Origin: RGIG3102 sp045633415 | GTDB taxonomy: Bacteria > Bacillota > Clostridia > Oscillospirales > Ruminococcaceae | Reading direction: 5' to 3' | Length of the DNA stretch: 64,000 bases | Assembly: GCA_045633415.1 (NCBI GenBank) | Contig: JAZQYH010000058.1 | Span: 10,138-74,137, forward strand | Part shown: positions 33,075 through 42,847 of the stretch, in pieces | Layout of the letters: every line of letters starts with the position of its first letter | Numbering within the stretch: position 1 is the stretch's first letter | The notes under the pieces: generated by a model | The model's database searches: none | Seen by the model: the letters and a program-made list of their open reading frames with translations, nothing else | What the model was told of the DNA's origin: nothing | Made by a program: the position numbers and the translations under genes

Positions 33075-33233
33075 TTTTCCCACTTTTATGGCAAAAAAGT
33101 TTGCCTATAACACATTTTCTTTAACAAATTTTCAAATTTATAACACATTTAGCCCATATAATGTAAGTGACAGGAAAAAACAATATTCGATTTCAATCAG
33201 TTTTTAATATATATACTGTCACAGGAGGACGTT

Positions 33234-33764
33234 ATGAAAAAATTAATTAGTATGCTGCTGTCGATGGTTATTGCAATGTCTTTCCTCACAGGTTGTGTGG
33301 ATGGTGGCGAACCAAGCGGCAATCCAGACCCAACACCAGACCCAACACCTACACCAGAAGTTGTGGCAGACCCTGTAGATACAGAAGACCCTAACTATGC
33401 AACTGTCCTTGCTATGTGGGGCGATATGGACGGCTACTGGACAGACGAAGACGGCGACTATCTCCAGTTCAAGCTGGATGATGAAGGCAAGGCAGAGCTG
33501 TTTGTATACGACGATGACGGCAAGGTTGAAAAACAGCTGAAAGCAACTGCTGTAATGGCATCAAACAAAACATCCTACTACATGGCATTCAGCGGTGCAA
33601 ACAAAGGTCTGTTTATCGAGCTGGAAGGCTATGGCGACGGCTATGTAAGAATTGCAGAAGAAGAAAATGACGAAATAGAATACGAAGTATTTGTATTCGT
33701 AGGCGAAAATCTGGACAAACTGCAGGATGCAATCAAAACAGCTGAAAAACTGGAAAAAGATTAA
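33234..33764 (+). CDS. Putative lipoprotein, acidic
   Basis: A 176-residue secreted protein: signal peptide with lipobox LTGC (Cys at about residue 21), then a proline-rich spacer with repeated DPTP units, then an acidic domain rich in Asp, Glu and Gly (GDMDGYWTDEDGDYLQFKLD). The start follows AGGAGGACGTT and a TATAAT at 33157. The signal sequence is close to that of the lipoprotein at 32057, suggesting relatedness at the N-terminus only. Confidence 0.75.
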   Translation: MKKLISMLLSMVIAMSFLTGCVDGGEPSGNPDPTPDPTPTPEVVADPVDTEDPNYATVLAMWGDMDGYWTDEDGDYLQFKLDDEGKAELFVYDDDGKVEKQLKATAVMASNKTSYYMAFSGANKGLFIELEGYGDGYVRIAEEENDEIEYEVFVFVGENLDKLQDAIKTAEKLEKD

Positions 33765-33778
33765 TATTCAAACCCTAT

Positions 33779-33811
33779 ACTCCCGATGTACAACACATCG
33801 GGAGTTTTTTT
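33779..33811 (+). terminator. Intrinsic terminator of acidic lipoprotein gene
   Basis: ACTCCCGATGT and ACATCGGGAGT form a stem followed by seven T. Confidence 0.92.
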
Positions 33812-34022
33812 GTGCCCGGATACAGCCACCACACCACCACACCGCCACCACCCCCAACAGCACCGCCACCGGTTATGCTGGCGGAAAATGATGGTGTGAT
33901 ATATACGCTGCAACCAAAGAAAAGCTCCTTTGTGTCTGCCACAGCCACTTTCTTTGCAGGGCAGAGACGTAAAAGAAAGCCCCTTTTTATATACCATTTT
34001 ACCATGGTAAATTATTATCAGA
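33812..34022. other. Non-coding block of unusual composition
   Basis: This gap holds no credible gene. Its first half is a C-rich purine/pyrimidine-biased stretch with repeated CCACCA and CCGCCACC units (33827-33880). Its second half carries the inverted pair AAAGAAAG-like and CTTTCTTT segments around GCAGGGCAGAGACG. The base use is unlike the neighbouring genes and suggests an inserted repeat, but only one copy occurs in this window. Confidence 0.45.
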
Positions 34023-34052
34023 TTGACAGTTTATATATCGAAAAGCTATAAT
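34023..34052 (+). promoter_or_regulatory. Consensus sigma-A promoter of surface protein
   Basis: Perfect TTGACA and TATAAT boxes are separated by 18 bases, 45 bases before the start. This is the best-matching promoter in the window, which suggests strong expression. Confidence 0.88.
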
Positions 34053-34097
34053 GTCTATATATGCGTATTTTTATGTATAGACTCAAGGAGAAAAATA

Positions 34098-37000
34098 ATG
34101 AACACTAAAAAAATCCATCGCTTTTTATCTCTGGCAATGGCTGTTGTTATGCTGTTCACCACTGCTTTTCCTGTTTTTGCACAGGGTGAAGACACACCGC
34201 TGACAGAACAGACCGAAACAGTACAGGCAGAAGAACAGACACAGCCAGCAGAAGGCGACAATACACAGGAAGAAACCACAGAAGAAAACACAGAAGACAA
34301 TGGCATTATGCTTCTGGGTGGGGATATCACACCACCAGTAATTCTGGAAGTTTCCTTCAACAGCCTCAACGTATCTGCAAACGACAGATACCTTTACCTT
34401 ACAGTAAAAGGCTATGACTCAGACGGCAGTGCCTTCAGCACACAGCATTCACACCTTGGCTTCAACGTGCCAAACGTTATGATGCCAGACGAAGGCGAAG
34501 GCAGACTGGCTGAAACCATCACAGACAACGGTGACGGCACATACACTTTCAAATTCTCTGTAAGAGACAACTGGTATGGTCCATTTACTGTACAGAGTAT
34601 TGTTATCGGCGACGAATACGGCAATGTTGTGTGGCTGGATGCACACGATGACCAGGGCAACCCACTGTATACTGGTAATATCGACAAAGCTGTTTCAGGT
34701 ATCACTGCTTCCAACATTACTCTTGATGGCAGTGCACAGGATATTTCCATCAACCTGACAGATACAGTTATGGAAGTTTTCTATGACTTTGAAGCTGACA
34801 TCACTCTGCCACAGGGCATGGCTTTCGGCGGCGGCGAACAGATGAATGTTGTTTACAAAAACCAGAACAACTACAGAACAGAATTCAATGCTGATTATGA
34901 TGTAAACACTGGTAAAATTACATCACGCCCAAGTGCAGGCCATGTTATGGAAGAAGGCACTTATGAAATGGTTGGTATCATTTTTGATGATAAATACCTT
35001 GATATCAACGGCACAGCACCAAAAATCACAGTTACAAGAACACACACAGACAGAACAGCCCCTGTTGTAACAGAAGCATGGGTTGAACTGAACGGTACTA
35101 CTACAACAAACGGCTTTATCGCACAGCACAATCAGGACACAGTACGCGTGTATGCAAGAGTGGCTGATGCTTCTGGCATTGAAAGAGTAGAAGTAAACTT
35201 CCAGACAAAGCACCCATCCTACTCAAACCCATGGACACTTACTCTGGATTTGGTACAGGGCTATACAGACCTTTATGTTGCAAGACTGCCACTGGAAGAC
35301 TATAACGCTACAGTATGGTATATTGACGACATCTATGCATACGACGTGTACTTCAATATGGTACCTGAAAGGGATTTAAACCCATTCTTTATCCTGCGTG
35401 ACAAAGATGGCGACACTTCTCTGCCAGTGATGACATGCTACACACTGGACATCAATCGTGGCCCTGAAGGTGAAAGAACATATATCGAAGACACAATGTT
35501 CAATGTTGATGCCATCACATCCATCAACGACATTCTGTCAGCGGCAGGTGTACAGCTGGGTGACATCGATATCCCTGCAGGCAGAACATTCACAGGCTTC
35601 CTTGTAGACGACCAGTTTATCCCTGGCGCTACACCTGCAGACGCCGCCAGCAAGGTATTTGCATTCAAAGGCTGGGGCGAACATATCACAATTTCACCAG
35701 TGTACGATATGCTGGTTGTGGAATTGATTACACCATACATTATCCAGACACCAGATGGTTATGCTGAATACATCGAAAACAGACAGCTGCTGACACTTAA
35801 CCACGGCACAACTGTACAGCAGGCTATCAATTCTGTAAATCTTTCAGGTCTTGTACACCACCCGGACTGTGTACTGGACAAATATATGCTTACAAGTGAT
35901 GAAGACCCTTCATACCCAATTACAGCACACCGCACAGCTATCTGGTACGAAGCAGTTTACTCTTCATTCCCAATTTACGGCGCTTATTCCTACATCGATG
36001 AAACTGGCGCAACAGTTTGTGAAGAAATCAGACTTACTGCAGCTACAGGCGACACAAATCTGGATGCACTGGCAAAAGTAAAGGCAGAACTGGACAAACT
36101 TTCTTTAAATCATACAGATGCCTACGGCGCTATGACAGGCTGGGAACCAGTGCCAAACTGGTATATGGATTGTCCTGATGAACAGGTAAGCCCTGGCCAG
36201 TATATTGAATACAAGGCAGTTTATGAAAAGAAAGAAATTACAGCAGCCGTTTCCTACATCGACGACAACAACGAAATCATAAACAGAACACTGGGTGTTG
36301 TCGTTCTGCCTTCCTCTGCTACATATCAGGACGTTCTGGACTGCTTTGCCGCTGAACTGAACGACTGCACTCTTTCAACAACATTTAAATTTGCTGGCTG
36401 GGCTACAGACGGTGAATATACAGATGTGGTAAACACTGATTATGTAACCTTTATGGCCCAGTACGAAGAATACCCTGTAAGACTGGAATACACATACTTT
36501 GATGCAAACGGCACACAGAAAACAGATGTGCTGGACATCACAGTACCAGCAGGTGCCGATATGGAAACTGTTTTTGCACAGTATGCACCTGCAACACACG
36601 ATTCAGGCAGAGTTTTCCTTGAATGGAAGCTCCTTGGTGACAGACCAGTATTCAGCCAGCCACAGGCGGCAAACCTTTCATACACAGCTGCCGCAGTATA
36701 TCAGGGCGAAGAACCTGTGTTTGTAATGATGCCATATATCAACACAAATGGGGAAAACCTGTGTATTCAGGCTCCTGTTTATGTAAATGCCGCCCTGCCT
36801 GACTGGAACTCTTCACAGGCAGAAATCGACAGCTTCACAGCATTGCTGACAGCTGCTGTATGCGCTGAATATGCACAGGACAGCAAATACCCATACACAA
36901 CATTCTATCAGCCGCTGATTGAAGAAACTTTCAACTTTGACGATATGAATGTTCTCGGCAATTATATGAAAGCTGGCAACATCATGCTGCTGCCAGAAAC

Positions 37001-38078
37001 AGCCAAAACAGAAATCACATTTATTTACCCAGACCAGACCACAGAGGTAAGGGTGCTTGACTCCTGGTCAGTCTACACTCTGCCAGCAGATTACAACGGC
37101 AACGCTGTAAACTGGGTTATCCAGCATCCGTTTACATATGACGAGCTTACAGGCGGTGATGTATCAGACGCTTTCCCTACATACGTTGTTGCTGTAGCAT
37201 CCTATGCAGGCACACCAGCACCTACACCTACACCTACACCAACTCCAGGTGTTACACCAACTCCAAGCACTACTCCAACTCCAACTCCAGGCACTACACC
37301 AGCACCTGTACCAACAGCTACACCTGTACCAACAGCCACACCTGTACCAACAGCTACACCAGCACCAACAGCTACACCTGCTCCATCAACAGCGGTTGAA
37401 CTGGATGCCACAGCAGAAAAACAGGTTATCACAGATGTGACAAATGCGGCCAGCGGCACAACAGTCAAGGTTGATATGACAGCAAATGCCAGCGGCAAGA
37501 CAGCTACAGTTGTTACAAAGGAAATGCTGCAGGCGGCACAGGACAAAGACGTTACTATCGAAATGGATATGGGCGACTACAGCTGGTCAATCCACGGCGA
37601 AGATGTAAAGGCACTGGATGATATCCACGATGTAGACCTTGAGGTAACACTGAACACAAATGCTATCCCATCCAGCACTGTACAGGCTCTTGCAGGCGGC
37701 AAACCTACACTTCAGCTCAGCCTTACATACAGTGGCGACTTTGGTTTCTCTGCAGACCTTACAATCAATGTGGGCATGCAGTATGCAGGCCAGAATGTAA
37801 GCCTGTACTACCACGACAGCATGGGCAAGCTGGTATTTATCGACAGCAGCCCTGTAGATGTAAATGGCAATGTTTCACTTACATTCACACATGCATCAGA
37901 CTATGTTGTGATTGTGGATGAAGAAGTTACACAGACACCAGATGCTGACACTCCTGCACAGGACACACCACAGCAGGAAGAAAAAGCATCAGGTCTGCCA
38001 GTATGGGCTATCGCCCTTGGCATAGTGGTTGTTATCAGCACAGTTGTTGCAGTGGCAAAACGTAAAAAAGAAGACTGA
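34098..38078 (+). CDS. Large cell-surface protein with repeat modules and C-terminal anchor
   Basis: A 1326-residue secreted protein. A signal peptide (about residues 1-28, ending FAQ) precedes an acidic TE-rich stretch. Two or three Ig-like modules follow (to about residue 460), then at least four related beta-grasp modules of 70-90 residues with (Y)SYIDE/(Y)TYFDANG starts and FAGW/MTGWE centres, like Listeria InlB B-repeats. A Pro-Thr linker (about 1035-1095) leads to a final domain, a single hydrophobic helix (WAIALGIVVVISTVVAVA) and RKKED. There is no LPXTG sortase motif. Likely an adhesin. ATG 34098 follows CAAGGAG. Confidence 0.82.
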   Translation: MNTKKIHRFLSLAMAVVMLFTTAFPVFAQGEDTPLTEQTETVQAEEQTQPAEGDNTQEETTEENTEDNGIMLLGGDITPPVILEVSFNSLNVSANDRYLYLTVKGYDSDGSAFSTQHSHLGFNVPNVMMPDEGEGRLAETITDNGDGTYTFKFSVRDNWYGPFTVQSIVIGDEYGNVVWLDAHDDQGNPLYTGNIDKAVSGITASNITLDGSAQDISINLTDTVMEVFYDFEADITLPQGMAFGGGEQMNVVYKNQNNYRTEFNADYDVNTGKITSRPSAGHVMEEGTYEMVGIIFDDKYLDINGTAPKITVTRTHTDRTAPVVTEAWVELNGTTTTNGFIAQHNQDTVRVYARVADASGIERVEVNFQTKHPSYSNPWTLTLDLVQGYTDLYVARLPLEDYNATVWYIDDIYAYDVYFNMVPERDLNPFFILRDKDGDTSLPVMTCYTLDINRGPEGERTYIEDTMFNVDAITSINDILSAAGVQLGDIDIPAGRTFTGFLVDDQFIPGATPADAASKVFAFKGWGEHITISPVYDMLVVELITPYIIQTPDGYAEYIENRQLLTLNHGTTVQQAINSVNLSGLVHHPDCVLDKYMLTSDEDPSYPITAHRTAIWYEAVYSSFPIYGAYSYIDETGATVCEEIRLTAATGDTNLDALAKVKAELDKLSLNHTDAYGAMTGWEPVPNWYMDCPDEQVSPGQYIEYKAVYEKKEITAAVSYIDDNNEIINRTLGVVVLPSSATYQDVLDCFAAELNDCTLSTTFKFAGWATDGEYTDVVNTDYVTFMAQYEEYPVRLEYTYFDANGTQKTDVLDITVPAGADMETVFAQYAPATHDSGRVFLEWKLLGDRPVFSQPQAANLSYTAAAVYQGEEPVFVMMPYINTNGENLCIQAPVYVNAALPDWNSSQAEIDSFTALLTAAVCAEYAQDSKYPYTTFYQPLIEETFNFDDMNVLGNYMKAGNIMLLPETAKTEITFIYPDQTTEVRVLDSWSVYTLPADYNGNAVNWVIQHPFTYDELTGGDVSDAFPTYVVAVASYAGTPAPTPTPTPTPGVTPTPSTTPTPTPGTTPAPVPTATPVPTATPVPTATPAPTATPAPSTAVELDATAEKQVITDVTNAASGTTVKVDMTANASGKTATVVTKEMLQAAQDKDVTIEMDMGDYSWSIHGEDVKALDDIHDVDLEVTLNTNAIPSSTVQALAGGKPTLQLSLTYSGDFGFSADLTINVGMQYAGQNVSLYYHDSMGKLVFIDSSPVDVNGNVSLTFTHASDYVVIVDEEVTQTPDADTPAQDTPQQEEKASGLPVWAIALGIVVVISTVVAVAKRKKED
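37207..37390 (+). repeat. Pro-Thr coding repeat tract
   Basis: Short in-frame repeats coding for PTPT, PGTTP and PTATPVPTATP, with the 18-base unit CCAACAGCTACACCTGTA present several times. It forms a stiff spacer in the surface protein and is prone to length change. Confidence 0.8.
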
Positions 38079-38111
38079 TAACAGTCCTTTATAGCTACCA
38101 TTGACAGATAT

Positions 38112-38153
38112 AAAACACCCCCGCTTTCAAAACAGGCAGGGGTGTTTATTTTT
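38112..38153 (+). terminator. Intrinsic terminator of surface protein gene
   Basis: AAACACCCCCGC and GCAGGGGTGTTT form a stem followed by a T-rich stretch. Confidence 0.8.
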
Positions 38154-38203
38154 ACAGGCGAAAATATGTCAGCGGCAGAAAGAAACAGGCTGAACAAAGC
38201 AGT

Positions 38204-38235
38204 AAAAAAAGCTGTGGGGTTTCCCACAGCTTTTT
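38204..38235 (-). terminator. Intrinsic terminator of tex
   Basis: On the minus strand, AAAAGCTGTGGG and CCCACAGCTTTT form a stem with a short loop, then T. Confidence 0.9.
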
Positions 38236-38240
38236 CTGTT

Positions 38241-40466
38241 TTATTTTCTCTTATTGTCTTTTTTGTTTTCGGTGTTGTTTTGTTTTTCAGGGTTTCGCAT
38301 TGTCAGTGAAATACGTTTTTTGGCTGTATCCACAGACAGCACCCACACATCCACAACATCTCCTACCTTTACCTCTTCAGATGGGTGGCGGATATACCTG
38401 TCACAAATCTGGCTTAAATGTACCAGACCGTCCTGATGCACGCCGATGTCCACAAATGCGCCAAAGTCGATTACATTTCGCACAGTGCCTTTCAGCTGCA
38501 TACCAGCCTTCAGATCTTCCATATCCAGTATATCTTCTCGCAGGAGAGGGCTTGGCAGGTCATCACGCATATCCCTGCCAGGTTTTACCAGCTCTGCAAT
38601 AATATCCTTCAGTGTAGGCACCCCTGTGTCCAGCTGACTTGCCAGCTTTTCAATGCCTATTTTTTCAGCAGCCTGTGGCAGATTTGTAATTTTGTCTGTG
38701 CCTATATCGTCTGCTGTGTAGCCCACAGCCTCCAGCAGTTTTTTTGCCACATCATAGCTTTCCGGGTGAACGGATGAAGAGTCCAGCTTGTCTTCAGCAC
38801 CAGGAATTCTCAAAAAGCCTGCACACAGCATATATGCCTTTGGTCCCAGCTTGCTTACCTTCAGCAGCTGGTTTCTCTTTGTAAACCGACCGTTTTCTTC
38901 CCTGTATGCCACAATGTTTCTGGCTGTTGTCTTGTTAAGACCAGACACTCTTTCCAGCAGTGGTGCGCTGGCTGTGTTCAGGTCTACGCCTACTGTGTTT
39001 ACACAGTATTCCACCACGCCGTCCAGACTTTCTTCCAGCCTTGCCTTTGGCATATCGTGCTGGTACTGGCCCACACCTATGGATTTAGGGTCTATTTTTA
39101 CCAGCTCTGCCAGTGGGTCCTGCAGTCTGCGGCCGATGGAAACAGCGCTTCTCAGTGATACATCAAAATCCGGGAATTCAGCCGCCGCCAGCTTGGAGGC
39201 AGAGTATACAGATGCACCAGCCTCGCTTACTACCATATAGCTTACTTTTCTGTCAATTTCCTTCAGCATACCAGCCACAACCATTTCAGTTTCCTTGGTG
39301 GCTGTACCGTTGCCGATGGAGATAATGTCAACATTGTGCTTTTTAATCAGGCTTTTCAGCTTTTTCTTTGCCAGGTCTTTGTCGTGATTTGGCAGTGTCA
39401 TATAGATAACACCTGTTTCCAGCACCTTGCCTGTGGCATCCACCACAGCCATTTTACAGCCTGTGCGGTAGCCAGGGTCCAGTGCCAGACACACCTTGTC
39501 CTTTACAGGCGGTACCAAAAGCAGTTGGCGCAGGTTGTCGCCAAACAGCTTGATAGCGCCTTCGTTTGCCGCCTCTGTAAGATTGTTTCTTATTTCTGTG
39601 TCAAGGGATGGATGTATCAGTCTTGTATAGCCGTCTGCAATGGCTTCCTTCACCACGTCAGCACATTCATTTTTGCCTGTGATATATATTTTTTCAATTT
39701 CGCTGATGGCTTCCTGTGGGTCAACTGTAATGTTTACTTTCAGAAAATCTTCTTTTTCACCACGGTTCAGCGCCAGCACCCTGTGGGATGCAATTTTGTT
39801 TACAGGCTGTGAGAAGTTGTAATACTGTGTGTAAACGCTTTCTTTTTCTTCATCGCCTTTACTTTCCACCACGCCTGTGCGGTTGTACAGCTTTTTCAGT
39901 ACTGTGCGCACCTGTGTGTTGTCAGACACATCCTCTGCAATAATATCCATTGCGCCTTTCAGTGCATCTTCCGCTGTCAGTACACCCTTTTCTTCGTTTA
40001 TGTACAGCGGCAGAAGGTCAGCCAGCACAGTTTTCTTATTCTGCTCCAGAATAGTTTTTGCCAGTGGTTCCAGCCCTTTTTCCTTGGCAACAGAAGCCCT
40101 TGTCTTTCTTTTTGGCTTGAATGGGCGGTAGATATCTTCCACCTCTGCCAGTGTCACAGCGTTGGAAATGGCTTTTTCTATTTCCTCTGTCATTTTTTCC
40201 TGTGCCAGAATGGAAGAGTAAACCTCCTGTTTTCTTGCATCAAGGTTGCGCAGATAGGTCAGCCTGTCAGAAATATTTCTGATTGTCTGGTCGTCCAGCT
40301 CGCCTGTTTTTTCCTTTCTGTATCGGGCGATAAACGGAATTGTAGCCCCTTCGTCCAGCAGTGCCACTGTGTTTTCAGCCTGCCATGGTTTAATGGAAAA
40401 TTCACTTGCCAGCACACTGTTTATATTGGTGGCAAATATTTTTTCCTGTGTTGTGATTTCGCTCAT
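38241..40466 (-). CDS. tex: Tex family RNA-binding transcription accessory protein
   Basis: A 741-residue Tex protein with an N-terminal helical part (AENTVALLDEGATIPFIARY), a YqgF-like domain (LALDPGYRTGCKMAVVDATG), helix-hairpin-helix repeats (VGVDLNTASAPLLERVSGLN) and a C-terminal S1 domain (GTVRNVIDFGAFVDIGVHQD). It binds nucleic acid and the RNA polymerase or ribosome. The start at 40466 follows AAAAAGGAGCTATT. The length is normal. Confidence 0.95.
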   Translation of the reverse strand: MSEITTQEKIFATNINSVLASEFSIKPWQAENTVALLDEGATIPFIARYRKEKTGELDDQTIRNISDRLTYLRNLDARKQEVYSSILAQEKMTEEIEKAISNAVTLAEVEDIYRPFKPKRKTRASVAKEKGLEPLAKTILEQNKKTVLADLLPLYINEEKGVLTAEDALKGAMDIIAEDVSDNTQVRTVLKKLYNRTGVVESKGDEEKESVYTQYYNFSQPVNKIASHRVLALNRGEKEDFLKVNITVDPQEAISEIEKIYITGKNECADVVKEAIADGYTRLIHPSLDTEIRNNLTEAANEGAIKLFGDNLRQLLLVPPVKDKVCLALDPGYRTGCKMAVVDATGKVLETGVIYMTLPNHDKDLAKKKLKSLIKKHNVDIISIGNGTATKETEMVVAGMLKEIDRKVSYMVVSEAGASVYSASKLAAAEFPDFDVSLRSAVSIGRRLQDPLAELVKIDPKSIGVGQYQHDMPKARLEESLDGVVEYCVNTVGVDLNTASAPLLERVSGLNKTTARNIVAYREENGRFTKRNQLLKVSKLGPKAYMLCAGFLRIPGAEDKLDSSSVHPESYDVAKKLLEAVGYTADDIGTDKITNLPQAAEKIGIEKLASQLDTGVPTLKDIIAELVKPGRDMRDDLPSPLLREDILDMEDLKAGMQLKGTVRNVIDFGAFVDIGVHQDGLVHLSQICDRYIRHPSEEVKVGDVVDVWVLSVDTAKKRISLTMRNPEKQNNTENKKDNKRK

Positions 40467-40519
40467 AATAGCTCCTTTTTTATACAAACCAATGGGACGG
40501 CGTTTCCCGTCCCTCTGGG

Positions 40520-42838
40520 TTATTGCTTTTTATTTTTTCTTGAAACGGTGTACATATATACCATATACACCGCCCAGCCACAAAGGGTAAGTGCCCTGCC
40601 TGTGTCAAGGTATGGTGTTGTGTATTCAAAGGTGATGGTGTTATCACCCTCTGGCACATACACAGCGCACAGTGCATAGTTTACCTTTTCTATCTCTGCC
40701 TCTTTGCCGTTTACACAGGCGGTAAAGCCCTCGTCATAAGGCACAGAGAAGAAAACAAGGTTTGGCTGGTTAAGATTTATTTTACATTCAAAGCCGTCGC
40801 TGGTCTGGTTGAAATAATAGCTGGACATATTCTTTCTCTTGGTCACATCCATAATGTATGTGGTGTAGGTATAGTCCTGCAGTTCAGCCGGTGTAATTTC
40901 TTCCAGCGGCAGACTGTATTTGTCCAGCACCTCTTTATCCACTGCCACAGCACGTAAAAGCACGTTGCCACGGTTTGTGGCGTCTATGCTTTCGAGGGCA
41001 GAATAGCTTACATATTTATCATATGCAAAACCCATTGAGATAAAGTTTGTGCTTTCATATATATTGTATGGGTAGGAATGGTTTATAAGTGTGTAGCCGT
41101 ACAGGTCAGACTCTTCTTCAAAGTTTGTCACTTCCCAGTTTGGCATAACCAGATATTTCACACTTAAAAGGGTGCGCAGGGCATACATATTCCGCCCGGG
41201 CTTTGAAGAAACATCCCTTTTAACCCCTACACTTGGGTAAAATTCCATAATGGACGGGTTTACGGTACTGTTGAAAAACTGCAGGCAAGGCACACCAGTG
41301 AACAGGCCCAGGTTGTCATAGCAGTTGTAGGTGTCCATACGGTAGTTTTTCACCTCATCATCAAAGCCGAAATTTTCCAGCACGTCATAGTTCTGTGGCT
41401 TATACAGCTGGTCAGCATTCCACTGTGGCATCTTTGTCAGCCCCATATGCAGTGTACCAGACAGCATTATCACAATCAGCGCACCGCTGGTCAGCTTCTG
41501 TGTATAGGCAGGCCTGTCCTTGTAGTTGCTTACCACCACATACACCAGATAAAGTGATAAATACGCCACAAGAATGTTCATCCAGTAGGTTGCCACCTGT
41601 TCAGCCAGCCCCACAAAAAAGCTGTCGCCGTTTTCCACAGGTGTAAGTCCGAAAGGCACAAGCACGGCTGTCAGTATTGCTGTATATTTAAGCCCGTGGT
41701 AAATCTGTGCTTTTTCCATGGCAAAGCTCTGCATATTCATAGCCGCCAGCATAAGCACAGGCATATAGAACCAGCGTGCGTAGTAGGATGAGTTGAAAGC
41801 ATAGAACATGCTGTTCAGCACAGGCACAAAGGCACACACAATGCTGATTATAAACACCCTGTAAAAGCTGGAGTTCCTGCGGTATCTGTTAAATACAAAA
41901 AGCCCGAACAGACCACCGAATGCCACAAAGGCAGACATACTTGTCCATTTAATCAGCCCCTCGGTAAAAAGTGATGGCATATATGGCACATCAGGTGGCA
42001 GAAGGGCAGACGCCAGAATGGAAAAATATTGCTGTACATTGCCATACAGCCACAGCCCAAAGCCAGAAAGGCTCTGGGAAACACGTGGGTTTTCCATAAC
42101 CGAAACTGCCGACGGGATAAACAGTATTATCCCCATAAAACAGCCCAGCAGTGATTCACCTGCAAGGGTGAAAAAATCTTTTTTATTTACCTTGTATTCC
42201 TTTGTCCACACCTTGCAGCCAAAGTAGATAAACAGAAAAACCACCTGTCCGATAAAGAAAAAGTAGTTGTTTACCAGATTCAGCGCCACAATCAGCGGGA
42301 ACACGCCTTTTCTTTTGTTGTAGACAAATTCGTCCAGCGCCCACAGAAGAAAAGGAAAGAACACCACCGACTCTACAAAGTGGTTAAAGAATATATTGTA
42401 TATTGAAAAACCGCAGAAGGTATAGACCAGTGCGCCCACCATGGCGTAGTTGTCATTTTTTGCATATCTGCGCAGATAGCCGAAGGTCCCCACATTGCCC
42501 ACTGCAAATTTAAGCATAAGCAGATAAGGCATCACATAAGGTATGGCTTTGTATGGGAAAATACAGGACAGCCAGAAAAACGGGGAGCCCAGCAGATAAA
42601 AGGAAAAGCTGTTTATCACAGAAGAGCCTAAATCTATTGCCCAGCCCCAGTTAAGGCTGCCGCTTTTCACCATCTGATTCATATACATATAGAAAGGTAT
42701 CTGCTGGCTGTTAAAGTCACCTGCATAGGTGAAGAACCCTTTGTCTATGACAATGTATGGGATAAACAGGCAGAAAGCTGTCAGAAACCCCAGCAGAAAT
42801 GCTTTCAGATAAATATGTTTCTGAAAATATTTTTTCAA
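40520..42838 (-). CDS. YfhO family multi-spanning membrane protein
   Basis: A 772-residue membrane protein with a dozen or more hydrophobic helices and a large extracellular C-terminal domain before a last helix. The early DKGFFTYAGDFNSQQIPFYM loop, with its acidic pair, is typical of YfhO/GT-C type glycosyltransferases, which in Bacillus and Listeria modify lipoteichoic acid or wall polymers. The start is TTG at 42838 after TAGGAGTAAAAA. A hairpin (GGGACGG/CCGTCCC) lies in the 50-base gap before tex. Confidence 0.85.
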   Translation of the reverse strand: MKKYFQKHIYLKAFLLGFLTAFCLFIPYIVIDKGFFTYAGDFNSQQIPFYMYMNQMVKSGSLNWGWAIDLGSSVINSFSFYLLGSPFFWLSCIFPYKAIPYVMPYLLMLKFAVGNVGTFGYLRRYAKNDNYAMVGALVYTFCGFSIYNIFFNHFVESVVFFPFLLWALDEFVYNKRKGVFPLIVALNLVNNYFFFIGQVVFLFIYFGCKVWTKEYKVNKKDFFTLAGESLLGCFMGIILFIPSAVSVMENPRVSQSLSGFGLWLYGNVQQYFSILASALLPPDVPYMPSLFTEGLIKWTSMSAFVAFGGLFGLFVFNRYRRNSSFYRVFIISIVCAFVPVLNSMFYAFNSSYYARWFYMPVLMLAAMNMQSFAMEKAQIYHGLKYTAILTAVLVPFGLTPVENGDSFFVGLAEQVATYWMNILVAYLSLYLVYVVVSNYKDRPAYTQKLTSGALIVIMLSGTLHMGLTKMPQWNADQLYKPQNYDVLENFGFDDEVKNYRMDTYNCYDNLGLFTGVPCLQFFNSTVNPSIMEFYPSVGVKRDVSSKPGRNMYALRTLLSVKYLVMPNWEVTNFEEESDLYGYTLINHSYPYNIYESTNFISMGFAYDKYVSYSALESIDATNRGNVLLRAVAVDKEVLDKYSLPLEEITPAELQDYTYTTYIMDVTKRKNMSSYYFNQTSDGFECKINLNQPNLVFFSVPYDEGFTACVNGKEAEIEKVNYALCAVYVPEGDNTITFEYTTPYLDTGRALTLCGWAVYMVYMYTVSRKNKKQ

Positions 42839-42847
42839 TTTTTACTC

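Noticed and set aside
33761..34005. Two minus-strand open frames rich in Gly and Val
   Set aside because: They come from the CCACCA-type low-complexity tract, lack start signals and would read through a strong terminator.
37980..38078. Sortase anchor at the end of the surface protein
   Set aside because: The sequence before the final helix reads SGLPVWA; no LPXTG or close variant is present.
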